Origin: Thermoleophilia bacterium
GTDB taxonomy: Bacteria > Actinomycetota > Thermoleophilia > Gaiellales > Gaiellaceae
Assembly (NCBI GenBank): GCA_014534415.1
Contig: JACVRM010000059.1
Location: forward strand, 1-11,664
Reading direction: 5' to 3'
DNA length: 11,664 nucleotides
Positions 5,789-11,664 of the stretch are shown piece by piece. A program made the translations under genes and the position numbers. The notes under the pieces are model-generated. The model made no database searches. It was not told where the DNA came from and saw nothing but the letters and a program-made list of their open reading frames with translations. The number at the start of each line of letters is the position of its first letter. Within the stretch, counting starts at the first letter, position 1.

Positions 5789-8398
5789 TTGCCACTGCTC
5801 TGGTTCCGACGACGCAGGCAGCAACAAGACGAACAGGCGGCCGCCGAGGCCGCTGCACAGCCCACCGAAGCGTCTGAGACCGAACCGCCGCCGGCGCTCG
5901 CCGGGCCGGCGGGCGAGGAGCGACCGAAGAAGCGCCGACGCGGATCGCGCGGCGGGCGCGGCCGCAAGAAGACCGGCGACGCGGCGGCAAGCGTTGTCGT
6001 GGAGCCGGCCGCGAAGCGCGAGAAGACGAAGCCGAAGCCCGCGAAGGCCGAGCCCGCGAAGGCGGAAGCCGCGAAGGCGGAAAAGCCCGAACGCCAGGCG
6101 CGACCCGGCCGGCGCCGCCGTCCACAGGCGAAGCGTGCGCCGCTTCCGCCCGCGAAGCGTGAGCTGCTCGTCTCCGTCGGCGTTGCCGAGCGTCGCGTCG
6201 CCGTACTCGAGGACGAGCGCGTCGCCGAGGTCTACCTCGAGCGGCCGGAGCGCCGCTCGATCGCCGGGAACATCTATCTCGGCACGGTCGACAACGTCCT
6301 GCCGGGTATGGAGGCGGCGTTCGTCGAGATCGGCCTCGAGAAGAACGGCTTCCTCTACGTCGACGAGATCGTCATTCCGGAGCTCGAAGGCCGCCGCCAC
6401 GGCAAGCGCATCCAGGATCTGCTCAGCCGCGGCCAGCACATTCTCGTGCAGGCGGTCAAGGACCCGATGAAGTCGAAGGGCGCCCGCCTGACGACGGAGA
6501 TCTCGCTGCCCGGCCGTTTCGTGGTCTACGTACCGAGCGGTGAGGGGTTCGGCGTCTCGCGACGGCTCGACGACGACGAGCGCACGCGCCTGCGGGACAT
6601 CCTGAAGGGTCTCAACGTGAAGAAGGGCGGCTTGATCGTCCGCACGGCGGCCGAAGGCGCCTCCGCGGAGGACATCCAACGCGATTTCGAGTTCCTCGAG
6701 CGGCTCTGGAAGACGATCGAGCAGCGTGCCAAGACGGCGCAGGCGCCGACGCTGATCTACCAGGAGGCCGAGCTGCCGCTCCGCGTCGCGCGCGACCTCT
6801 TCACCGAGGACTTCGAACGTGCGCTGGTCGACGACGAGCGCACGTACAAGCGGATCGTCGGCTACCTGAAGAAGACGTCGCCGCACATGGCAGAACGCGT
6901 CTCGCGTTACCGGCAGAAGGAGCCGCTCATGGACGCGCTCGGCGTCGATGCGGAGATCAGGTCGACGCTGTCTCGGCGCGTCGACCTGCCGTCGGGCGGC
7001 TACCTCGTCTTCGATTACGCAGAGGCGTTCACCGTCATCGACGTGAACACCGGCCGCTTCGTCGGCTCGCGGTCGAGGTCGTCGACCACGTCTCTCGAGG
7101 ACACGATCACGAAGAACAACATCGAGGCCGTCAAGGAAGTCGTGCACCAGCTGCGGCTGCGCGACATCGGTGGAATCATCGTCATCGACTTCATCGATAT
7201 GGCCAACCCCAAGAACCGGGCGACCGTCGAGGAGGCGCTGCGCACCGAGCTCGAGCGCGACCGAACGAAGACGTACGTGGTGGAGATCTCGCCGCTCGGG
7301 CTCGTCGAGATGACGCGCCAGAACGTGACCGAGGGGCCTCGCGAGATCCTGACGAAGAAGTGCCCGACGTGCGCGGGAGACGGCATCGTCGTCTCCGAGA
7401 CGACGGCCGCCGTCGAGCTCGAGCGTCGGCTCCGCACGCTCGTTCACGGGTCGCGCAGCAAGGTGTTCCGCGTCGAGCTGAACGCGCGCGTGGCCAACCT
7501 GCTCGTCGGGCCGGGCGCACAACGGCTTACGGCGCTCGAGGAGACGGCCAAACGGCGCTTCGTCTTGGCGGGACGCGACGACGTGCCGCTCGACCACCTC
7601 GCCGTGCTCGCTCAGGGTCCGGCGGCCGAGCCCGACTCGCCGGCGGTTTCCGAGGGCTCCCAGGTGGACGTCAAGCTCGTCGAGGTCGGGCTGTACGACG
7701 GCGATGCCGGTGTGGGCAAGCTGAACGACCTCGACGTGGCGGTAGCGGGCGGCGCCCGGCTCGTCGGCAAGAAAGTGCGAGTGCGCGTCGAGCGGGTCAT
7801 GGACGGGACCGCGTACGCGACCCTCGTCTCGCCTGACGGCCCTGCCGAGCCGCCGATTACCGCCGAAGCGGAAGCGGAGAGGCCGACGCGCCGGAAGCGG
7901 GCGAAGGCCCCCGGCGCAGAAGCCCCCGAGCCGGCCCTCGAGGCCGTCGAGACGGACGCCGAGATGGCGGACGTCACCGACGGCGACGAGCACGCCGACG
8001 AGGAGAAGCCCAAGAAGCGTTCCCGTCGGGGCACGCGCGGCGGCCGCGGCCGCAAGCGCAAGACACCATCGGAAGCAGCCGCCGCCCCGACCGACGCCGC
8101 GCCTGTCGCTGCAAGTGACGTCGTGCCGCGAAGTGCCGACGGCGATGGAGCAGCGCGCATACACCTCCCGCCGGACGAGCTCGGCGCCGTCGCGGCCGTT
8201 TCGGGCAGCGGGAACGGGACGCCCGACGCCGTCTCCGGAGAGCCCGAGGCGGAGTCGGCCCACGAGGAAGCGACGAAGCCGAAGCGAAAGACGCGCCGGG
8301 GCACCCGCGGGGGCCGGAACCGACGCAAGAAGGCGCCCGCCGCCGACCAGGCGCCGGCCGGCGAGGCGGCTACCGCTGAAGAGGCGCTGCTAGACTGA
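5789..8398 (+). CDS. rne: Ribonuclease E/G family endoribonuclease with basic N- and C-terminal extensions
   Basis: Single-strand endoribonuclease for mRNA decay and rRNA/tRNA processing. Of 869 residues, 1 to about 125 are low-complexity and basic, about 127-640 form the RNase E/G core, and about 690-869 are a disordered tail. The core shows the S1 domain (GNIYLGTVDNVLPGMEAAFV from 160), the 5'-end sensor pair R285-T286 in GLIVRTA, catalytic Asp418 (VIDVNTG) and Asp467 (IVIDFIDM), and the zinc-link C525-P-T-C528. By memory of E. coli RNase E, the two Asp match D303 and D346. A basic box RRG(S/T)RGGRxRxK occurs three times (about 47-61, 742-758, 832-848). Start TTG 5789 has AAGGAG 7 bases upstream. 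Core flanked by both arms resembles actinobacterial RNase E/G rather than the enterobacterial form. The N-terminus MPLLWFRRRR is short and hydrophobic-then-basic, of unclear meaning. Confidence 0.95.
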   Translation: MPLLWFRRRRQQQDEQAAAEAAAQPTEASETEPPPALAGPAGEERPKKRRRGSRGGRGRKKTGDAAASVVVEPAAKREKTKPKPAKAEPAKAEAAKAEKPERQARPGRRRRPQAKRAPLPPAKRELLVSVGVAERRVAVLEDERVAEVYLERPERRSIAGNIYLGTVDNVLPGMEAAFVEIGLEKNGFLYVDEIVIPELEGRRHGKRIQDLLSRGQHILVQAVKDPMKSKGARLTTEISLPGRFVVYVPSGEGFGVSRRLDDDERTRLRDILKGLNVKKGGLIVRTAAEGASAEDIQRDFEFLERLWKTIEQRAKTAQAPTLIYQEAELPLRVARDLFTEDFERALVDDERTYKRIVGYLKKTSPHMAERVSRYRQKEPLMDALGVDAEIRSTLSRRVDLPSGGYLVFDYAEAFTVIDVNTGRFVGSRSRSSTTSLEDTITKNNIEAVKEVVHQLRLRDIGGIIVIDFIDMANPKNRATVEEALRTELERDRTKTYVVEISPLGLVEMTRQNVTEGPREILTKKCPTCAGDGIVVSETTAAVELERRLRTLVHGSRSKVFRVELNARVANLLVGPGAQRLTALEETAKRRFVLAGRDDVPLDHLAVLAQGPAAEPDSPAVSEGSQVDVKLVEVGLYDGDAGVGKLNDLDVAVAGGARLVGKKVRVRVERVMDGTAYATLVSPDGPAEPPITAEAEAERPTRRKRAKAPGAEAPEPALEAVETDAEMADVTDGDEHADEEKPKKRSRRGTRGGRGRKRKTPSEAAAAPTDAAPVAASDVVPRSADGDGAARIHLPPDELGAVAAVSGSGNGTPDAVSGEPEAESAHEEATKPKRKTRRGTRGGRNRRKKAPAADQAPAGEAATAEEALLD
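6041..6085 (+). repeat. Three tandem 15-base units within rne
   Basis: In-frame units at 6041-6055, 6056-6070 and 6071-6085 encode AKAEP, AKAEA and AKAEK (residues 85-99) in the disordered N-terminal arm of RNase E/G. The GCGAAGGC core recurs in each unit, consistent with slippage-type expansion of a low-complexity linker. Confidence 0.7.
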
Positions 8399-8403
8399 GA
8401 CTC

Positions 8404-8426
8404 CGCGGGCGACGCCCGCGTTCTTT
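8404..8426 (+). terminator. Terminator-like hairpin between rne and rplU
   Basis: CGCGGGC (8404-8410) and GCCCGCG (8414-8420) form a 7-bp all-GC stem with a GAC loop, followed by TTCTTT (8421-8426), the layout of an intrinsic terminator. It begins 6 bases after the rne stop and its T-tract ends at or within 10 bases of the rplU start, so it probably attenuates rather than fully separates the two genes, or marks the 5' end of the rplU mRNA. TAGACT at 8391-8396 is a possible TANNNT -10 for rplU. Confidence 0.6.
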
Positions 8427-8435
8427 GTGAGCGCC

Positions 8436-8945
8436 ATGACGTACGCGATCATCAGAGTCGGCGGCAAGCAGTACCGCGTTCGCGAGGGCGAGCGCCTGCT
8501 CGTGGACCGGCTCGGGCAGGACGAAGGCGCCACGTTCAGCCCCGATGTCCTGTTCGTGGGCGGCGACGGCGACGCGGGCGCGGTGACCGTCACGGCGCGC
8601 GTGATCGGGCAGCGTCTGGGCGAGAAGATCCGGATCGGCAAGTATCGCCGCCGGACGGGCTACCGGCGCCACACGGGCTTTCGGAGCCGCCTGTCGGAGA
8701 TCCAGATCGAATCGATCGGGGGCGCCGGCGGGAAGGCGGCGAGGCAGGACAAGGCGGCCGGCCCGCTCCCGCCGACCGGGTACGAAGGCATGACAGTCGC
8801 GGAAGTCGGCGAGCACGCCAAGGGCTGGGATCTTCCGGCGCTCGAAGCAGCGCTGGCGTACGAGCGCTCGCACGGTAAGCGCAAGGGCGCCGTCTCGGCG
8901 CTCGAGTCGGCGATTCAGCGGAAGCAGCGCGAGGAGGACAGCTAG
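8436..8945 (+). CDS. rplU: Large-subunit ribosomal protein L21 (bL21) with C-terminal extension
   Basis: Structural protein of the 50S subunit that binds 23S rRNA. From ATG 8436 the product is 169 residues. Residues 1 to about 95 are a normal bL21, opening TYAIIRVGGKQYRVREGERL and closing with KYRRRTGYRRHTGFRSRLSE. Typical L21 is just over 100 residues. The remaining 70 or so residues are an extra region: a Gly/Ala/Lys linker, then a probably helical module from YEGMTVAEVGEHAKGWDLP through AALAYERSHGKRKG to the acidic end REEDS. The start is uncertain: GTG 8427 adds three residues, but ATG 8436 gives the usual M-x-YAIIRVGGKQY. Neither has a good Shine-Dalgarno because the hairpin at 8404-8426 occupies that space. 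The stop is immediately followed by the rpmA ATG. Confidence 0.93.
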   Translation: MTYAIIRVGGKQYRVREGERLLVDRLGQDEGATFSPDVLFVGGDGDAGAVTVTARVIGQRLGEKIRIGKYRRRTGYRRHTGFRSRLSEIQIESIGGAGGKAARQDKAAGPLPPTGYEGMTVAEVGEHAKGWDLPALEAALAYERSHGKRKGAVSALESAIQRKQREEDS

Positions 8946-9194
8946 ATGGCTCACAAGAAGGGTCTGGGCAGCTCGAGGAACGGCCGCGACTCGAATGCGA
9001 AGCGGCTGGGCGTCAAGGTGTTCGGCGGCCAGGACGTGAAGGCAGGCGCGATCATCGTGCGCCAGCGCGGCACTCGGTTTCGGCCGGGCCCGGGCACCGG
9101 CATCGGCAGTGACGACACGATCTTCGCCAAGCGCAACGGGACGGTCGAGTTTCAGGCGCGCGGCGAGCGCCGCCTCGTGGTCGTCTCGGAGTAA
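8946..9194 (+). CDS. rpmA: Large-subunit ribosomal protein L27 (bL27)
   Basis: 50S protein whose flexible N-terminus reaches the peptidyl-transferase centre and helps place tRNA. The 82 residues are full length and highly typical: AHKKGLGSSRNGRDSNAKRL at the start, then GVKVFGGQ, AIIVRQRGTRFRPGPGTGIG and a C-terminal beta region. The N-terminus begins directly at MAHKK, with no cleavable prepeptide of the kind found in Bacillota. GAGGAGG (8931-8937), within the last codons of rplU, lies 8 bases before the ATG; the rplU stop TAG abuts the start, so the two ribosomal genes are translationally coupled. It is followed 7 bases later by obg. Confidence 0.98.
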   Translation: MAHKKGLGSSRNGRDSNAKRLGVKVFGGQDVKAGAIIVRQRGTRFRPGPGTGIGSDDTIFAKRNGTVEFQARGERRLVVVSE

Positions 9195-9201
9195 CGCGCG
9201 G

Positions 9202-10392
9202 ATGCTTGCCGACCGGGCCCGCATCGAGGTCGAGGCGGGGCGGGGCGGCGACGGCGCGGTCAGCTTTCGGCGCGAGAAGTTCGTCCCGCGCGGCGGACCG
9301 GACGGCGGCGACGGCGGACGCGGCGGCGACGTCGTGCTCGTGGCGAACCCGGAGCGGCGAGATCTGTCGGCCTACCGGTCTCGGCGGCGCTATCGGGCGC
9401 GCGGCGGCGAGCCCGGCCGCGGCTCCAACAAGCACGGCGCCGACGGCGCGGACGTCGAGCTCCAGGTCCCCGTCGGCACGCAGGTCTTCGACGAGGCCGG
9501 TGAACTGGTCGCCGATCTCGCGCGAGCGGAGGGGCGCCTCGTCGTCGCGCGCGGCGGCGTGGGCGGGCGTGGCAACCGCCACTTCGCGACCGCGGTGCGT
9601 CAGACGCCGCGCTTGGCGGAGACCGGCTTACCGGGTGACGCGGCCGAGCTGGAGCTCCGTCTCAAGCTCCTCGCGGACGCCGCGCTGGTCGGCCTGCCGA
9701 ATGCCGGCAAGTCGTCGCTGCTCACACGGATCTCGAACGCGAGGCCCAAAGTCGCGGAGTACCCGTTCACGACGCTGGCCCCGGTGCTGGGCACGGTGGA
9801 CGCGCCGGACGGCCGGCAGCTGGTCGTGGCAGACGTGCCGGGCTTGATCGAGGGCGCGAGCCGCGGCGTCGGCCTCGGCCACGAGTTCTTGGCGCACCTC
9901 GAGCGCGCCCGCGTGCTCGTGCACGTGATCGACGCCTCCGGCGACGCAGACGCTGCCTGGCGCGCGATCGTCAGCGAGCTGAGCGCCTACGGCGCCGGCC
10001 TCGACGAGCGGCCGCAGATCGTCGTCCTGAACAAGATCGACCTGTTGCCGAGGCCGCCCTCGCTCGGCGTCGCGGACGAACGCATCCTTCGCGTCTACGC
10101 GGTCTCCTGCGCCACCGGGGCCGGCATCGAGCCGTTTCGCCGTGGGCTGTTCGAGCTCGTCCCGCCCCCAGAGCCGCTGGAAGACGCGGCCCCCGACGGG
10201 ATGGTGGACTTTCTCGTCTACCGGCCGCAGCCGCGTCGGCGCTCGTACCGGGTGCTCCGCACCGACCGCGGGTACCGCGTCGTGGGGCGGCCGCCGGCGG
10301 ATTCCGACGAGCTGGAACGTGCGCTGCGCGCAGCCGGTGTCCGCACGGGCGACGAGGTGACGGTCGGCGAAGAGACGCTCGTCTTCGAATGA
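9202..10392 (+). CDS. obg: GTPase Obg (CgtA), ribosome-assembly GTPase
   Basis: Essential GTPase that binds the maturing 50S subunit and links ribosome assembly to nucleotide and (p)ppGpp status. The 396 residues contain the glycine-rich Obg fold (about 1-157; signature RREKFVPRGGPDGGDGGRGG), the G domain, and a C-terminal OCT domain (about 334-396, from DGMVDFLVYRPQ). G-domain motifs are P-loop G164-LPNAGKS-S (Lys171), G3 D211-VPGLIEGA and G4 N277-KID. The OCT domain is not universal but is common in Actinobacteria and Bacillota. ATG 9202 is chosen because the Obg fold begins there (MLADRARIEVEAGRGGDGAV); the frame is open upstream only through rpmA. GGAG (9188-9191) is a modest Shine-Dalgarno. 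The stop overlaps the nadD start (ATGA). Confidence 0.97.
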   Translation: MLADRARIEVEAGRGGDGAVSFRREKFVPRGGPDGGDGGRGGDVVLVANPERRDLSAYRSRRRYRARGGEPGRGSNKHGADGADVELQVPVGTQVFDEAGELVADLARAEGRLVVARGGVGGRGNRHFATAVRQTPRLAETGLPGDAAELELRLKLLADAALVGLPNAGKSSLLTRISNARPKVAEYPFTTLAPVLGTVDAPDGRQLVVADVPGLIEGASRGVGLGHEFLAHLERARVLVHVIDASGDADAAWRAIVSELSAYGAGLDERPQIVVLNKIDLLPRPPSLGVADERILRVYAVSCATGAGIEPFRRGLFELVPPPEPLEDAAPDGMVDFLVYRPQPRRRSYRVLRTDRGYRVVGRPPADSDELERALRAAGVRTGDEVTVGEETLVFE

Positions 10393-10991
10393 CCGGGCTC
10401 TTCGGGGGGACCTTCGACCCGCCGCACGTCGGCCATGTCGCGCTCGCGCGCGCGGCGCTCGACCACTTGCGACTCGATCGCCTGCTCGTCGTGCCGGCCG
10501 GCCGGACGCCCGGTAAGCGCGTGGCATCCGATCCAGCCGTCCGCGTGGCGCTCGCGCAGGCCGCGTTCGACGGCGTTCCACAAGCGCAGGTGTCGCGGCT
10601 CGACATCGATCGCCCGCAGCCGGCGTACTCGTTCGAGACGGTGCGATGGGCACGCGAGCGCTGGGGCGACGTCATCTTCCTCGTCGGCGCCGACCGCTTC
10701 GCGGACTTCCTGACGTGGGAGCGCCCGAACGAGGTGCTTCGCTACGCCCGCCTGGGAGTGGCGACGCGCCCGGGCTTCGATCGAGACCGGCTGGCCGGCG
10801 TGCTGGCCGCGGTCGAGCGGCCCGACCAAGTCCAGTTCTTCGAGATTCCGCCGGTGGCCGTGTCCTCGACGGACGTACGACGACGTGTTGCCGCCGGCGA
10901 GCCGATCGAGGGGCTGGTGCCGCCGGGCGTCGAGCGTCTCATTCACGACCTCGGCCTGTATCGGAACCAGCGGCGTGCCCCGGTACACTGA
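10389..10991 (+). CDS. nadD: Nicotinate-nucleotide adenylyltransferase NadD
   Basis: Cytosolic enzyme that adenylates nicotinate mononucleotide with ATP to give deamido-NAD+, the penultimate step of NAD+ synthesis. The 200 residues match the family. The nucleotidyltransferase loop GGTFDPPHVGHVALA (6-20) contains the HxGH motif at 13-16. GADRFADFLTW (100-110) and the C-terminal ATP-binding motif SSTDVRRRV (159-167) are also present. The phosphate-contact region reads PAGRTPGKR instead of the more usual P-x-x-x-PPHK, a mild variation. The start ATG overlaps the obg stop by four bases, so translation is coupled. In many actinobacteria proB and sometimes proA lie between obg and nadD; here nothing intervenes. 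Confidence 0.95.
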   Translation: MTGLFGGTFDPPHVGHVALARAALDHLRLDRLLVVPAGRTPGKRVASDPAVRVALAQAAFDGVPQAQVSRLDIDRPQPAYSFETVRWARERWGDVIFLVGADRFADFLTWERPNEVLRYARLGVATRPGFDRDRLAGVLAAVERPDQVQFFEIPPVAVSSTDVRRRVAAGEPIEGLVPPGVERLIHDLGLYRNQRRAPVH

Positions 10992-10992
10992 G

Positions 10993-11025
10993 ATGTCCGC
11001 CCAGAAGGGACGACGCAGCCTCTGA
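10993..11025 (+). other. Possible 10-codon leader ORF ahead of rsfS
   Basis: ATG 10993 starts one base after the nadD stop and encodes ten residues (MSAQKGRRSL) before TGA 11023-11025. Its stop overlaps the proposed CTG start of rsfS (CTGA), so ribosomes finishing it could reinitiate on rsfS. There is no good Shine-Dalgarno and no evidence that it is translated; it may be chance. Confidence 0.25.
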
Positions 11026-11378
11026 CGTCACTCGAGCAAGCACAACGCATTGCCGGTCTCGCCCAGGAAAAGCTGGCCGAGGACGTCGTCATCCTCGACA
11101 TGCGGCCGGTCTGCATCTACACCGACTTCTTCGTCGTCTGCAACGGTCGCAATCCCCGGCAGACGAAGGCGATCTTCGACGAGGTCCACGAGCGGCTGAA
11201 GCGCGACGAGCGCACGCTTCCGCGGTCGGTCGAGGGGCAAGCGGAGGGCGCCTGGATCATCGCCGACTACCTCGACGTGGTGCTGCACGTCTTCACGCCC
11301 GAGACGCGGGCGTACTACCGACTCGAGGATCTTTGGGGCGACGCTCCCTTGCTGACGGTCGAGGCTGCGGCCGGCTGA
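11022..11378 (+). CDS. rsfS: Ribosome silencing factor RsfS (DUF143 family)
   Basis: Binds ribosomal protein uL14 on the 50S subunit and blocks joining with the 30S, lowering translation when nutrients run out. Read from 11022 it has 118 residues with the full family pattern: N-terminal helix SLEQAQRIAGLAQEKLAEDV, then VILDMRPVCIYTDFFVVCNG, RNPRQTKAIFDEV, and GAWIIADYLDVVLHVFTPE containing the conserved W...D...H.F positions. The frame is open only from 10992 and contains no ATG, GTG or TTG before codon 11097-11102, which would delete the conserved first helix and strand. CTG 11022 is therefore the best start, with AGAAGGGA (11003-11010) as a distant Shine-Dalgarno. ATT 11049 is another rare option. 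The nadD-rsfS pairing is widespread. Confidence 0.93.
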   Translation: MTSLEQAQRIAGLAQEKLAEDVVILDMRPVCIYTDFFVVCNGRNPRQTKAIFDEVHERLKRDERTLPRSVEGQAEGAWIIADYLDVVLHVFTPETRAYYRLEDLWGDAPLLTVEAAAG

Positions 11379-11392
11379 CACTGCGAGCATCT

Positions 11393-11416
11393 GTTGTCCA
11401 AGCCGACAACTAAGCT
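11393..11416 (+). promoter_or_regulatory. 18-base dyad and candidate -10 upstream of the nuclease gene
   Basis: GTTGTC (11393-11398) and GACAAC (11405-11410) form a perfect dyad with a 6-base centre, immediately followed by TAAGCT (11411-11416), which fits TANNNT and ends 6 bases before GTG 11423. No T-run follows, so a terminator role is weak. The layout suggests a dyad operator within a promoter giving a leaderless or near-leaderless transcript. This is an inference from motif and spacing only. Confidence 0.4.
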
Positions 11417-11422
11417 GAGAGT

Positions 11423-11664
11423 GTGCTTTCCACGGACCAGAAGGGCGCCATTGCGGAAACGGCGATCGCTCACGCCGCCGTCGCCCTTGGCATCGGCGTG
11501 TCCAAGCCCGTTGGAGATGAACGGTACGACCTGATATTCGACCTGAGACCGCGGCTGCTACGCGTGCAATGTAAGTGGGCCGTACGGCTTGGCGACGTGA
11601 TTGCCGTTCGCTGTTATTCCACGCGGCGAACGGCAACGGGGCTGCTGAAGCGGGGTTACACCGC
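11423..11664 (+). CDS. PD-(D/E)XK nuclease, group I intron homing-endonuclease-like (3' end outside window)
   Basis: The first 80 residues of a probable DNA endonuclease, cut by the window edge. The sequence pattern KGAIAETAIAHAAVALG, then V-x-x-P-x-GDERYDLIFDL, then LLRVQCKW matches my memory of the PD-(D/E)XK family that includes the homing endonuclease I-Ssp6803I. Candidate active-site residues are Glu12, Asp36, Gln49 and Lys51 (D...QxK variant). Start GTG 11423 lacks a clear Shine-Dalgarno; GTG 11421 is in another frame. By my count 23 of 80 codons end in A or T, against 16 of 118 in rsfS, and it uses ATA, AGA, CTA and TGT, suggesting acquisition. No group I intron is visible on this side, so it may be a free-standing homolog or a nuclease with a restriction or repair role. 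Confidence 0.75.
   Translation, partial: MLSTDQKGAIAETAIAHAAVALGIGVSKPVGDERYDLIFDLRPRLLRVQCKWAVRLGDVIAVRCYSTRRTATGLLKRGYT

Noticed and set aside
5696..8263. 855-codon open frame on the minus strand opposite rne
   Set aside because: It mirrors the GC-rich coding frame of rne, has Arg/Asp/Leu-heavy composition without recognisable motifs, and rne itself is unambiguous. It is a shadow frame.
9109..9201. Upstream extension of obg inside rpmA
   Set aside because: The added residues are out-of-frame rpmA sequence. The conserved Obg fold starts at ATG 9202.
11100..11378. rsfS starting at ATG 11100
   Set aside because: This would remove the conserved first helix and beta strand (about 26 residues), which are clearly encoded in frame upstream.
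10993..11378. Programmed frameshift joining the 10-codon leader ORF to rsfS
   Set aside because: It would need a -1 shift at CTC TGA, and no slippery heptamer or downstream stimulatory structure is evident. A CTG start is simpler.

Overview
The window is a GC-rich stretch of chromosome with all genes on the + strand. It is almost entirely core housekeeping genes. The gene order mreB-mreC-mreD-mrdA(PBP2)-rodA, then rne-rplU-rpmA-obg-nadD-rsfS, matches from memory the ancestral actinobacterial layout, for example Streptomyces, where the mre cluster lies upstream of rne. Very high G+C, frequent GTG/TTG starts, an RNase E/G core flanked by basic low-complexity arms, and a complete rod-shape operon point to Actinomycetota. 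A deep lineage such as Thermoleophilia (Gaiellales/Solirubrobacterales) is my best guess, but this is inference and no 16S gene is present.

Region 1 (1-5400) is the elongasome: the C-terminal two thirds of MreB, then MreC, MreD, the transpeptidase PBP2 and the SEDS glycosyltransferase RodA. From mreC to rodA the genes overlap by 1-8 bases, which suggests translational coupling. The 60-base mreB-mreC gap holds a near-perfect 24-base palindrome and an extended -10-like hexamer 8 bases before the mreC GTG, so mreC may have its own, possibly leaderless, promoter.

Region 2 (5401-5788) holds a 65-codon unknown gene with a good Shine-Dalgarno sequence, then a 129-base leader rich in inverted repeats ahead of rne.

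Region 3 (5789-11378) is an RNA, ribosome and GTPase block: an RNase E/G with three copies of a basic RGG-type box; ribosomal protein L21 with a C-terminal extension of about 70 residues; L27; the ribosome-assembly GTPase Obg; the NAD biosynthesis enzyme NadD; and the ribosome silencing factor RsfS, which seems to start at a rare CTG. A terminator-like hairpin lies directly against the start of rplU. The proB/proA genes that often sit between obg and nadD in actinobacteria are absent.

Region 4 (11379-11664) departs from the rest. After a 44-base gap with an 18-base dyad and a -10-like hexamer, a gene truncated by the window edge encodes a PD-(D/E)XK nuclease of the type related to group I intron homing endonucleases such as I-Ssp6803I. 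Its codon use is visibly less GC-biased than its neighbours, consistent with acquisition. It is the only accessory-looking gene. I see no defence island, CRISPR array, transposon, tRNA or rRNA, and no clear undescribed multi-gene system. The most unusual items are the L21 extension, the rsfS start, the palindromic promoter regions and the terminal nuclease.
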